From contig WBVU01000011.1 of NCBI GenBank assembly GCA_009192285.1, positions 1,422,668 through 1,486,667 of the forward strand: DNA of 64,000 nt, given 5' to 3'. The translations under genes and the position numbers were made by a program. Below, one piece after another: positions 12,100 through 24,487 of the stretch. Position 1 is the stretch's first letter, and each line of letters starts with the position of its first letter. The notes beneath the pieces were generated by a model that saw nothing but the letters and a program-made list of their open reading frames with translations, ran no database searches and was not told the DNA's origin. This DNA comes from Morchella semilibera (taxonomy: Eukaryota; Ascomycota; Pezizomycetes; Pezizales; Morchellaceae).

Positions 12100-14852
12100 C
12101 TATGCCTTCCTCTTTCCCGAATCAATCGGATTCTGTCTTACTGACCACTCCAGGACTGTCTCGTAACATAGTACAAACTGTCTCAAACTTTGTACCATAG
12201 ACAGTCTTTGGTCTCTAAAATCTGCAACTGCCTTGGAAATCAAGTCCTCGTCATCTTTCAATAACCAATCTCCATTTTTCTCCTCGGAGTCGCTGAGTCC
12301 TAGTCTCCCCATCCTCCCATGACCTTCTCCGTCAGAGCAGGAATCCCCCCCATCACGTAGCAGTCGTTTTTGTTTCAAACGTTGGCTCTGTAGCATGCTT
12401 ATAACTGAATCTATCGCGCAAAAGGCACCTGTCCGCCCGCAACCAGCGCTGCAATGTACAAGGACAGGTCTACGTGTCGGTGAAGAGGAAGAGTCTGTGG
12501 ACCCACTAGACCTGACCACGGCATCGGTATGTTCGATTAGCCCCAGAATATGAGCCGGGTGTGCTGGGGCTCCGAAATCTGGCCAAGAAGAATACTGAAG
12601 CTGAGTAATCTCACGCATTGGAGAGAATGGATGTGACATGTGCTCAAGAGTGAACTTTCTGACGATGACGAAAGGAATATTCGAATCCAGAGATGGTGGT
12701 CCATTTGCATGGCTCTCAGTTGAGCGTCTTTTCGGGCTAGTCTTCAAATATGAAGGGTCAAGCGAAACACGAACTTCCGACAGCGATGCTAGCTTCAAAG
12801 GCCCATATTCTTTAGATCCCCAATATCTGTGACTCTTGACTTGCCCCCCCTCTTCTTCGGCAGTCAACATAACAATGACTCGAACATCTTGCTCCCAAAC
12901 CATGCTCCAAAAGTCCTATATTCTATTAGAACAGCACCCAAAAAGTATATTGACTAGCCTTTGAACTCACCCTAAAAGTGGTGGGTAAGGGGGCTTGAGA
13001 TGCAATGTATCTCTTCGAGCTATTCTTTGCTGATATATGACTTGCGTTGACATAATCACATTCCTGATCTGGGTAATCCTGTAACTTTACTCGGGCATGG
13101 TCATATGGCCAAATATTGTTATATCGATTCTTGTTTCCTTTTTCCACACCGGCAAGAACATGTGGCTTCACAGCCGTTGACAAAGGAGAATCGTATACCA
13201 CCGAAACGTTAAGAGCATCCTGCATTCGCCGTTGCTCTGCCTTTTCCAAACCCAAAAACTTATCCGCTATGATTTTCGAAGCATTCTCATCCAAGGCAAT
13301 GTTTCTCAACCACGTCGGTAAAGAGTTGATAGTTTCTTTCCCCATATTCTGTGGCAGCGTTATTTGTATTTCGCCAACACCGCCAATCAGATCCATATTT
13401 TGGCGAATGTTTGAAAAAAATGGGTTCGCAACGGTTTGTTGGGATGTCGGCATAGGACAATATAGTGGAACACCCCCCCGAGCACCAGGAAACCTTCCGC
13501 TCAATGATAGACTCTTCGGGGAAGTTGCACCAATAAGTTGTGATTTATCAATTTTTTCGGGATGCTGTACGGAAAATTCGTTGAATCCACCTAAAAGGTG
13601 TTAACTATTTGCAATTCCTATTTCAGGATTATCCACAAACCTTTTAAAATAAAGGCTTGCCCCTTCCAGCCTTCCCTGACAAACTTATTCAGCGTGTGTA
13701 AAGGCGCAGATGCCGCGGCATCCCTATCATTCTGCGATTCACTGTCATATACAACGATATATTTCATGTCCTTCCATCTTGCAAATCTTTCTTTATCCTC
13801 TTCTTTTGCAAAAGTCTCGGATAGCTTGGTGACATTGAAGGATTGTCGTTTCAACAATGTAGTAGGGATGCAGAGGTTCACGGCCTTTGTAATTCGTGAT
13901 TCTGCAAAAGCCTTGTACGCCCGGACGTCCAACAATAGCAAACTTGAAGTTTTCTTCTCTAGTAGGTCTGAAAGTGCTGAGGATGTTACAAATGGAGGCT
14001 GCCCCTCATTTGTAGGGTTTGGTAGGGCTGCTGACCATCCGTTTCGTTGCAGGACAGCGTCGGGGAGTGTCGGTGATAAGCTGGGAGGTTGGGGGCTTGA
14101 AGGTGCCGATAATCGGGAGAGACTGCTATCACTTGGTCGTGTAAAAGCACTCAAACCCCCCCCAAACGATACCGGAGATACCACATGGATTCCATTGAAG
14201 ATACTTGGTCTCGTTGATGAGTTGGCATTATGGCCCAGCCCATTCAAAATGCTGAACGGGTCGTTATCGATCCTGCTGACATCGGGAGTAGGGGGAACAT
14301 TAAGAGGATGGACATAAGATCCAGGTGCTAGAGGTGAGAAACTACTCCTGTCGTCGAAGTGGCCACTAGAGGCATAATCAGCGTCGTTGACATGTGGCAT
14401 ACTGTTTGTCCGATTGAGCTGAAGATTCATGGCTATCGCCTCTGACTGTCTTTGGAATAACGCGGATACATTGTCAAGCTGGACTGGACGAGGTGATCGC
14501 GCTGCTGTTGACCTAACAGATGAGCCAGAAGAAGACCAATTATTCTTTGCATTAGGTTGGTTGTCGGTGGAATCTATCACCAGTCCGAAATATCCACCAC
14601 CTCCACCCGAACTTGGAGTGTTATGGTTCTGTGTCTGTGACTTGGTAAGTTTTGGTCTAGTACGTGAAAGGGATGCCGGGGGGGGGGGGGGTGTACTGAT
14701 GCTGGAACCGGTGCTGCCGCTGGATGCGATGTTGGTTGTACAGGAGTGGGCACAGGGTGTTGCGGACGAATATGAGATTGGGCGCTATTGGTATTATTGA
14801 TGGAGAACTCGAGCGACGAACGTGGTGACGGCCGAGAAGTGGTGACAGACAT
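12100..14852 (-). CDS. Protein tyrosine phosphatase with N-terminal rhodanese domain (Pyp1-type)
   Basis: A classical cytosolic PTP of the fungal Pyp1/Pyp2 type; family members dephosphorylate stress-activated MAP kinases. Three exons: 14852-13641, 13590-12971, 12915-12100, about 882 aa after correction. In order: a long Ser/Pro-rich leader with TPSSGGGGGYFGLV; a rhodanese/Cdc25-like domain (LLLLDVRAYKAFAESRI to FVREGWKGQAFILKGGF) in which the catalytic-loop position reads VVYDSESQ with no cysteine, so it is probably non-catalytic; then the PTP domain with NRYNNIWPYDHARVKL, DYVNASHI, WPDFGAP and the P-loop VHCSAGCGRTG (HC-x5-R). A Ser/Asp/Gly-rich insert precedes the closing helix QSLRQFVLCYETVLEW. 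The reading frame breaks at a 14-base G run (14678-14691). One more C on the coding strand, or two fewer, joins the N-terminus to the rest. This is most likely a homopolymer sequencing error, less likely a real mutation. Confidence 0.88.
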
Positions 14853-17800
14853 TTGCGGAGTGCTTGGTTGCCCAATATCCGTTTCGATCTTTTTTTGATC
14901 CAGCTGGGTAAATTTTACTTTTAATCTATGGGAAGGATTGAATGTAATTCTAGCGAGATACTTGCGAAGGATATTTGCAAGAGAGAGGGGGGGGGGGGTG
15001 CCTTCCTTTTAGGGGGGAGAGGAAGATATGACGACAGATGGCGGCGAAGGCGGGCAGGGCAGGGCAGGATGACGGCGGAAGGCAGGACGTGCGTTAGGTA
15101 GTGTCAGAGAACCCTTAAGTTGTGCCTAATGCGCGCTCATGATCACGGGATATCACAGGGAATTTGAAATAGAAGGGGAAGAAAGAAGTTGGGAGTGGCG
15201 TTTGGGATCCGGTTTTTCTGACCGGCTTCCAGAAAATTGATTATGTGGCGCAACAATCTCAGGAACAATTGTTTCCCTTGCTTTCCAAATTTCCCTTTCC
15301 CGTCCCTTTCGATCTCGTTCGTATGATATCCTTCGAGATTCCTTTTTACCGCTCTCACGCCGATAGATTGCCAGATAGTCCTCCCAACGTCACCAGTGCA
15401 CAAGTTTTCTATTAATTTTTCTTGTGGAAAGAATCAATTGCGTGACGTCGTCGTCGTCGCCCAATTCCCCCCTGTTCTGCTTATCGTTATTCTCCTTTTC
15501 CTTCTCCTTACTTCCCTTTTCTTTCTCTGTAGGTGAGATATACACCAGTTGGGTTGGGAATGGCAGCAGAGGGACAATGGCGACGGCGGTGGAGGTCAAG
15601 GATAGGTAAATGGGGCCTTGAATGATACCTAAATCTAGGTACAGGCGGCGGATAAGGGCCCACGTAGTGGATAAGAGAGGTGGGGGGGGAGGGGGGGGGA
15701 GGGGTGAAGGGAGGCGGCCGAGAAAAGGGTCCTATTTCAACTATTTCAACAATGGGCGGGCAGGAAGGGGATTTTGAGGGTTCTATTAAAGGTTGATCAA
15801 CCACCTCTACTGGCAACCTCAGTGGAGAGGGGATCAAGTACAGGGCAGGTCAAGTAGGGCCTAGATCGTTTCCCTTTTTAATTTTGTTCCTTTATCCCTG
15901 GCCCTGCCCTGTACGAGTACATGTATCTTGGTGGAGTTTTCTTCTTTTTCATTATATTTTATTCTTGTGGTGGTGTGGAGCGGGGAATTACCGCCGTGGA
16001 GGAGGGAGTGGATGGATGCAGGGAGCCAAGCAAGTAGCCAAGCAGGGCAGCATGGGAGTGCAGGATTCTTCTAAACCACCCAGCAAATTGCCACTCCCTT
16101 AAAACTACTAGGTATGAAGGGACAACGACAGGTACCACCTACAGCCCTAGGTACATGTACTCACACTCGCATGTCAAGACAAAAAAAAAAAACAGGCCCA
16201 GGATGCGCAGTGTATTCTACATGGTACGCTAAGTCAGGCAGGTAGCGAGCAGACATTGCCTTACTCTCTAAGCACGTGCATACTCTACATCCTCAGCAGA
16301 CGCCTCTGCTTAATTTAAATTGCTTGCTTTAATTGTATGCTATTATGCTGTGCCTGTATGTTGTGCTCTACCAACATGCTAGCATCTCTACCTACAATCA
16401 TTAACATCTACCCAAGAGAAAGTCTCTTCTCTAGAAGGTTGGAGCAAGGAACAAGCCTTATCTCAACCCTATTTACCTCGATTCCTATCCAATTTCCGAC
16501 TTTTTACCTACTTAACCTCTCTACTTTGCAGTTTTTACCTCGAGCTCACTAAGGCCTATATATGATCCTACCTATGATATACCTCTACATTCGATTTATC
16601 ATCTATGGCTCTGCTGTTGTTCTTGGCAAACACGCCCGCAAGCCATGCTTGAAAAAAAAAAAAAAATGTCCGCTGTGCCCAGTCGCGTGGCTGTTGCCGG
16701 TCGGTGAGAGCTAAAACAGTCCACCGATGACGCTATTCGGGTCTCAGTCGCTCAAAGTTATCGTAAAAGTAAGACCTGTGAACCCCCTGAACCCCAGGTT
16801 CATCGTCATCGTGTTACGGAACACACACAAGTCAATCTTAAACGCAAATAGTTACATTACCTGGAATCAGGAAACGGTCGATCGGAACATCTATCTAACC
16901 GTAGATACTCTTTGGGGAGAAACAGCTCCCCATGGTTGGAATTCTCTAGTAATTCCTCTTTTTAGAATCAAAATAGAAACATGACTCCCTGGCAGACGTG
17001 TCTCGAAATAAGGCGACAAGGAAGAGGACAACTCCTTCCCCTTTTTAGGCCTGGGCCACTTCTTACAAGGTTTCCAAGAAGCCTCCCAAAGTCCAGGCCA
17101 ACGGGATCGTCACTGCGACCACGCATTTTACGACAAAAAGCAAAAAAAATGTTCTGCTTGGCTTGGAATAACCGAAGATCCAAGCCGGAAAGGGTTCCAA
17201 AAAACCATCTGCCAAGACACATGCCATGCCAGTTCAACAACCACCTTCAACAATTTTATGGGGATCATTGATATTACTGTGGATGGCATTGTTAACTTCT
17301 CGACGTTCCTATGATCATTGTTTTTGGAAATCCTGCATGCTCTTTGCTTACATATACTTCAAGGAGTAAAAAAGCAAACATGTTTTATTACTTTGACATC
17401 ATCCGCCACCGTCATTGTCAAGGACAACGCCTGTCAAATACAGCTATGTAGTAAGCTAAATGGCACCAACATTCTGATGGTGGTTTGGCTCTCGTAATCT
17501 AATTGTTGAATTCGAGATGTGCGAGGATTAAGAGTAATTCTAGGCATATAGCTAGCGCCATACGACTGCAATGGCGGAACCTGAAACTGACTGCTGCAAT
17601 GGCAGACGATTCCGACTGGACATAGACCTTCAGATCTCCCCGCCTTGCCCGCACCTGGCTTCCGGTTGCGAGAACCAAATTAAATCATGAATGCGGCTCC
17701 TATCAGGTGAACAATCAGACACATTCCGTTGCATTTTCCCGCACCATGGGAAAGTATGACCAGAGCGTTTCGCATGAGTCATGGAGAGCAAAAAAAAACT

Positions 17801-20800
17801 ACACCGCCCTAAACCAAGTGCTAGCCAAGGACGGGTTTTCATCGACGATCAACAAGATGTTTAAAACCTAAGTATCAATTTGAACTAAGGGTAATTGTTT
17901 GGATCGAAATTCCCTATAAGTATCAGGGGCAAAGCCCTAGCACGACCAGCTGCCGGAAAAAAATTATACTCTATGATTTCAAGTTAACTAGACTAGTGAG
18001 CACTTTACTTTAGGTGCATATATTAAATACCAGCCAATTAGAAGAGCGCATTTGATGGTTTGATCATGGGTTATCACTCGGTGCATTTTGACCCTAGAGG
18101 AAAATGATTGCTTAGTGCTCCATATGTTAAAAAGAATATCAGTGACACCGGAATATCTTTTAGAACTTAATGTCTAAACATTAACGGTCTTTCGATATTA
18201 TATGTGCCTTGAAATCAGTATATGGAAGCGGGGATTTCATTCTTCGCCTTGCTAAAGGGCCCGCACTCCAACGTGCAGCGCATTATTTTCCCGTGTTTCT
18301 ACTGGCTCAGTCGTTGAATGCTGCTTTATCCTCATGTGCAGTAAGCCGAAGAAAGCTTGTTCTTTCTATAAAAAGAAGATGCCCGGTTATTAACTCATTC
18401 AAAGTAGACATAAACTCATTACCCTTCCGAACCCAACTTGGTCCGCATACCATTTAAATCAGGTGCACCATGCAAGATTTGCTTATATTGCTTATATGCA
18501 GACCCAGTTGTGTTCGGGAACGTTATGGAGTAACAAGTATGTATGTTTCCTGCAGTTCCAGGCGATACAGACACCCCAAAACCAGGGTATCGTGGGTATC
18601 ATGGGTATCATTGAATTCATTCTTATTATTAAATCAACTCAGTGTCAAAAGTCTGATAATCACAATAGATAACCCCACTAATTTATAGAAAGTCTTATAG
18701 ATGACACACGGACCCTAGGGTGTGGATTTTGTTCCCAAACATTCGTTTTGCGCTTAGATCGACCATATACATACAAGGCTAAAGCTACAAGTTGTATCAC
18801 AATAATCCTCGCAGGTGTTACAATATTTGCATAACTATATCGCAACTAAGGCTTGGGGTTACACTTTAGTGAGCAGCTCAGAGGATCCAAATGCGTCAGA
18901 CGGTGAAATGGGCCTACAGAGAGAGCCTTTGAGGCCGCATCCAGAGGCCCCCCCCCGTGATACTGCCCGTATCATAGAACCACAGTTACATACATAAGTG
19001 TTTGGTGGGTGCACAAATATAAATATATGCAGGCACCGAGATATATTACAGGGCAAGACCATGGTCTAATAAATCCAAGGGTAGGCATCCTGGAATTGAA
19101 CGCGAGGGGTCTTGCGCGTGACAGTTCGAAGATCAGGGTCTGAACACACTCGCTACATGTGGGTGAGGGACGGAGGATTCCAATACATACAGTAGAGTTA
19201 CACTCTTACATGTTGCGGGGAAGTGAAGCTCGGGGGACAAAAAGGAACAGAAGAAAGGAAGAACTGAACATACCGAGCGGCGTCCGCGACTGCCGCATGG
19301 TGACGCGATATGAAACTGATAAGAAAAGAAGGTTTTATTTTTCTGAGGGTAGAGTAGGTACAGTACATGTATGTAAGTACATGTAGCTAGCAAACTAGCG
19401 GGCCCCAAAGTAGTTGCAAGCCTGTCGGAATGTTCATCCGGATATATCTGGTGGGGATTTATTTTTATTTCAATTTTTAACTCTGATAGGTAGCACTCTT
19501 TTTTTTCTTCTTTTCCCTCCCTGGTCATTCAAATCGGTTGCATGTTACTTGGGCTGAACATGAGGACGACGGAGGGGGCTGGAGGGCTATGTACATGTAG
19601 GTACTTTCTTTCTTTCGTTCCCGCCCCGCCTTTCTCACTCTCGCCCTCTCTACTGCGGACCGTGCCGGGTAGAACTAGACAGCTGTATCCCGCGTGCGGG
19701 GGGTTACGGGTACCAACCGGTGTCTGATATTGGTGGTCTGGACAACTGGCATTACATGACGACGACGACAGCAACTAATACGCCGACGCAAAAGAAATTA
19801 AAAGAATCACCCTCCCAGTTAGCCCGCCTCTCGATCAATGCTTTATCATACCGAAAAAAAAAAAAAAAACAGCTTCTTTCTCCACCTATCGTTTCTTTTG
19901 ATTTACATTATAATCACTAAAGGCTAGAAACGACAACCCCTCCGACAAATGCTTCATCCATGATCAATTAAAAGGGTAAATGCCAGTGCAGTTCCCAGAT
20001 ACTTATCGCTGATCATGCTTGACGAAATCGCAATTATCAAAGGCCGCCAGAAAACCATGGAAGAAGAAGAAAAAAAGGTCAATATACGAATGCGCACGCA
20101 CAATTACATGTGCCTACTACTATTAAGGGCAAATAAGGCCGTCAGATAAGTAAATACCTACATCTAAGTGTATGGTTTGCATCGAGGCTACGCTGCCTAC
20201 ATACTTTCTCTACTATACACGTGGAGATTGTTTGCATAAGGGTACATGTAGCTAGAGTACAGCTAGAGACAGACACATACAGCTTGTCCCACCAGTATGA
20301 ACCAGTCGGCCAACACCTAACGACGTTGCACTGCCTAAGAAACAAAAAACAAAAAGTCTTCAAACGAAACGTGTATCCAGAGGATTAAACGGCCACCGTT
20401 CTTTTCCCCCCCCCCCAAACAACAAGTACAATCGACAACGGTAAAAGATTCGCAATCAGCACTTTATTCAGCTTCGATCCTTCCTGTCGCCATCGGCGCT
20501 CCCTCTAGCTGTATGTACGCACAATAGAGGGACGCCTTAATGCGCACCTAAGATGCGATAACTGATAGTTCTATCCAGCGCTGGCTTCGCGGGCTATAAG
20601 ATTAAGACTAGAATAAGATAGGAGGGACCCCTTTGTTGATTCCAAAGACATTCCTTATTACTAGCTGTGGATTCAGGGCCGAGGACAAAGAAAATAATAC
20701 TTTATATATAATAACACCCCTCAGGTATACTCTAAAGTCCAAAAAAAAGAAAAGAAAAATGTCTTCCTCCGCCTCCTCCTCCTCTCTCCAGCTGATACTT

Positions 20801-20820
20801 CTGAACATCCTCGTCCTCTC
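14853..20820. other. Gene desert upstream of the phosphatase gene
   Basis: No gene could be supported over 6 kb. The first 1.3 kb, likely the promoter and leader of the phosphatase gene, is purine/pyrimidine-biased with many G and C runs. Further on there are open frames (e.g. 16981-17271 and 18209-18457) with no recognisable domain. The stretch holds six copies of TACATGTA (15918, 16152, 19364, 19378, 19592, 20243) and one CGAGTGATA-type repeat end (18072-18080, minus orientation). Transposon relics are plausible, but no protein remnant is readable by eye. Confidence 0.5.
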
Positions 20821-21018
20821 TTACATTTCTACCTTCTGCGCCGACTCGGTATTGGCCAGGATCGTCAATGCGTGGATCCTCCTCTCCAGCATTTTGGCCT
20901 TCCTGGTATCGTATCCGTCGTATTTTTCGCCCAGCACTTGCTTTAGAGGTCTTACCACCGGGTTATGAAGTGTCTTCTCAGTAGGTGGATATACTTGATC
21001 TGATATCGGAGCTTGCGA
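20821..21018 (-). CDS. Unrecognised coding exon, 3' end of a small gene (5' part unresolved)
   Basis: A 198-nt stretch with strong coding character. It begins after a pyrimidine-rich acceptor (CCCTGTTAG at 21019-21027, minus strand) and runs in frame to TAA at 20821-20823, giving 65 residues. The translation is rich in charged and helical residues and contains HNPVVRPLKQVLGEKYDGYD followed by TRKAKMLERRIHALT. I do not recognise the family. A phase-compatible upstream exon ending at a GTAGGT donor near 21083 is possible, but I could not find a convincing start codon, so the 5' end is open. The opposite strand carries a longer hydrophobic frame that looks like an antisense shadow. It could be a small conserved protein, a pseudogene remnant, or chance. 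Confidence 0.42.
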   Translation of the reverse strand, partial: SQAPISDQVYPPTEKTLHNPVVRPLKQVLGEKYDGYDTRKAKMLERRIHALTILANTESAQKVEM

Positions 21019-21202
21019 CTAACAGGGCGAGAAGGCAGCGCCTTGGATTGTAAATAATGATAGACAAAGAAGATATACCTACGGCGCCTCTTTGATCGGG
21101 GCTTTTCTTTGCTTGACGCTAAGGATGGGGTCGTCCTGATGATACAGAGCGGGGTTTGGCCGTGAGCCAAGTCAAAAAAAACCCGAGTGACTGTCTATGA
21201 GC

Positions 21203-21226
21203 CTGGCTGGCTGGCTGGCTGGCTGG
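21203..21226. repeat. (CTGG)n microsatellite
   Basis: Six tandem CTGG units. Confidence 0.9.
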
Positions 21227-22262
21227 AGTGACCCGGGGTTTCCGGTTTGGGATTACAGTTGTAGATGTACATTGTACTTAGCTATAGATAAGGGCGCTAC
21301 GGGTGTCCTTTTCCTTTTCCTTCCTTTTTTTTGACGAAATCTTGCATGCTGTACTTTAGAGTATAATAATATGACGAGTATGGTATTATGCTATCTTCGA
21401 TGTGATCGTAAGGGGATAGTAGAGCGATGATTTATTATCGATGTGCTTCTTCAATATTTTTTTCCCTCCTCCAATTGGTGGCTAAGATAATCAGTTAAGA
21501 CTTTGGTTGGTAGAATCGGCTAATGATTATACATAGATGTAGATAAGGGCATTATACTTTGCCCCCTCTTTCTTTAGCATAAGATCCTAGGCGTAATAAA
21601 TCATAGTAAGGTGAGATATATTGCAGTATGTGGTCTACGGAGGAGTGGAATGGTAATCGAAGTAGAAACATCATGACATGTGTAAATACCTTGCCATAGT
21701 CAGATCACACACATGCTGCACTGCATTGCAGATCTTTGACCGTTGAACTGTGAGTGGCAAATTCAAAAGCCAAAAGGTAGCAAATCGATCGAAAAATAAA
21801 TGCCTGTAGATATTGCTAGCTGGATAATTAAAGGCCGCCGGTTTGGAATTGTAGATAATTTGTTGGTATGTAATAGTTTCCTTGGTCTGCTGCTGCACGA
21901 ATCAAAAAAAAATCCTGCTTATGCCGTGCATTAATTTAAATATTCTAATCGTGGAGAAAATAGCAGGTTAAGTACATGTATGTACACATAACCTACCCTA
22001 CAGGTGCCGGCGGATATCCCATCCAGATTATGATGTACCTGTGTTGATCAGAGAAAGGTACCTACGTTGGCTGCGCTTAGCCAACCATCTACATAGTATA
22101 GATTTTGTAGCATCCCGATGCTCGAGTCAACGCTCGTGGGAAGTTGATCGGACTTAAAGGCTATAGCAAATTAAGGAAGGTACGCACGTACGTAAGTCGA
22201 TTAAAATCGAGGATCTACACGGCGGCGTATGCACGTAAATAATTGGTATATATACTCATGCA

Positions 22263-22325
22263 TTTAATTAAGTCCTGAGAATTCTTGGTAGCAACGGGCT
22301 CACAAAATTTCTCAGGACTTGATTA
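22263..22325. repeat. Small hairpin with 18-21 bp arms
   Basis: TTAATTAAGTCCTGAGAA and the downstream TTCTCAGGACTTGATTAA are near-perfect inverted copies around a loop of about 25 bp. This could be a tiny MITE or a solo palindrome. No gene is nearby. Confidence 0.6.
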
Positions 22326-22666
22326 ACGCGCAAGTATATAATTACATCAAGTATATATGGTACGTTTTAAGGAACATGCGTGGAAACGCACACACACATG
22401 TTCTGTTTCGGTTTTCCTAGTATGATAATAGTAATCAATAACTTGTATAGAAATATTTATCTCTGAGGAAATATTATAATTAATCACCACGTAAGGAGGC
22501 GCCGTGGGGCCGCTAGCTGGCTGATAAGGCGCGCGGTCAAGAACCACAGGTTAGTATCAAATATTTTGGTCAGGGGTCTTACGATCTATGTGTTACACTC
22601 CCTTCTAAATAGAGTACTAGAAATCAGGAGAGAAGTCTAGAAGTTAACTAGAAAGATCGGTGATCG

Positions 22667-22669
<3 letters not shown>

Positions 22670-22701
<32 letters not shown>
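22670..22701. repeat. 32-base T homopolymer
   Basis: An uninterrupted T run, followed by TTTTA-type repeats to about 22750. It resembles the tail of an integrated retro-copy on the minus strand, but no source gene is recognisable next to it. Confidence 0.9.
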
Positions 22702-22707
<6 letters not shown>

Positions 22708-24463
22708 TCTTTTACCTTTCTTTATATTTTATTTTATTTTATTTTATTTATTATACAGAACCCATCAGGTCAAGCTTACAAGTATCATTTTATCCTAGCC
22801 CCCGTAATTAGAAGAATTTTCGGGAGTAAATCTCCTACCCGCCTGCCCGTGAGGGATAGGTAATCGAATCCGGCCGCAACTGCGATCAGTCGCACTCGGT
22901 TTAGGCCTCAACCTAGAGGAGAGTAAGAGTACGAGAACAAGCGAGAGAATCAGTTACTCGGTTAAAACTCCCCAAACTAAACTGGACCCTGAGCCTAGAG
23001 TGCATATGTGCCTTGGGTAAATTCGATCCGGCGGTCTGGAATCTCTAGGATGAGTGAGTGCTGGGCTTGTTTCGGTTCATCTGACATCCCCAAGATTTCA
23101 AGGTTCCCGGCTCGGCATTTGGGAATGTATTATGCCCACTGCCGGTGCTTTACAAAGATCAGAATACTAACAGCTCTTTCGTATGTGGGCTGTACCTACT
23201 ATATAGCTACAATACCGGTACTGTATAGCTATTCGTATTGCATAGAAATGCACAAAACCGTTTAGTAGGGTGAAGAGACAGCGAATCGATATGTAGTGAG
23301 AACGTTGTTGGCCCTTAGTCATACAACGGTGGAAGAAAAATAGAGTTTGAGGAAACACTTTGGCTCCCGTCGTCGATAACTAGCTCCTTCTATTGTGACT
23401 ACACGCTGGTCCATCAGTGCACCGCCAGTATCAAGTGTAATAGACCTTTGGAACTGTGGAATCAATTCTGGGGACACTTAATCTCAGTCTCCAAACCGGC
23501 CCGTGTCTTTGACACACTACGGTTTCAGGGTCAACAAGATCGAGATATCTCAATAGGACCGGATGTTTATTCCAGCGGTATCCTGAGGATTTGTGCTCTG
23601 GGGGCTTTTCAGAAAAGCAAAATATTAACGCCAGCTCGCATTACATCGTCCGTGACGTCAATGTAGGACCGGAAAGGGCTTTCAAGTTGGAACATGGGCC
23701 CTTAACGTACCTCGGTATGATCTTTATTACAGAAACAACCCTGCTAAAGGAATAAAATGGTCAATTTAAGAATGGTTAGTTCCCCCTATTTTCAGTTGGA
23801 TAAAAGGATCTCTGCTCTAACTACGAGGGATATATATCATAGGGGTTAATGCAGTGGTGGTCGTTTATCCCTGCCGGAGACGCCGTGTCCAGGCAGAAGG
23901 CGGGAATCGACCAAGTCTCATATGGCGAATTTTTATTTTATCTGCATCTAGTTTACCGCTGCATCCATCTGAATCATGAGTAAGCTGGGAAGCCCTTGCT
24001 AAGTGGATCATGGGGTGTTTAAGACGTGGGGGAAGGGTGAAAGAAGGAGTGGAAATTCGGAACTTATTGAGCTGACCATGCATATGGTAGGAGTTGATAT
24101 CGGATAAAACATCGATTTGTTTGGCCAATAGTCGGGTCGAGTGACATTTTATGAAAGAAAAAAAAACGGTTACCGACCATGTGTAATTGACGGCGGGAGG
24201 AGAAGGGGGTTCAGTTATATGCAAGCAGCCGGCTCATCGGATGAACGCAAGGCAACCAACAAGATGGGAGCATCAAGCAAACCCGGGATATAGGGATAAG
24301 TATCGGTACCTGTGCCTGGTGGGCCCTTACGTCTATCTTGGGGTACTCTACATATGCAGTATCAAGGTTAAGATCGCATCTAGATATGCTAGTGTGATTA
24401 GTAGCACCATTGGTCAAGATATGAAATATCCTCAAGTTGGCCAGTAATATTGGACGTGGAACG

Positions 24464-24487
24464 TATATATATATATATATATATATA
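24464..24487. repeat. (TA)n microsatellite
   Basis: About twelve TA units. Confidence 0.9.

Noticed and set aside
11670-12125. 151-codon hydrophobic minus-strand frame
   Set aside because: Overlaps the 3' end of the phosphatase gene in another frame; Phe/Tyr-rich because of T-rich sequence.
13598-14317. 239-codon plus-strand frame
   Set aside because: It is antisense to the phosphatase first exon, has no domain and no splice logic.
16981-17271. 96-codon plus-strand frame and its antisense partner
   Set aside because: Both strands open over the same stretch; neither shows a domain, splice sites or repeat structure.
20759-20968. Plus-strand 69-codon frame with membrane-like segments
   Set aside because: Antisense to the better coding candidate 20821-21018; the hydrophobic character follows from leucine codons opposite charged ones.
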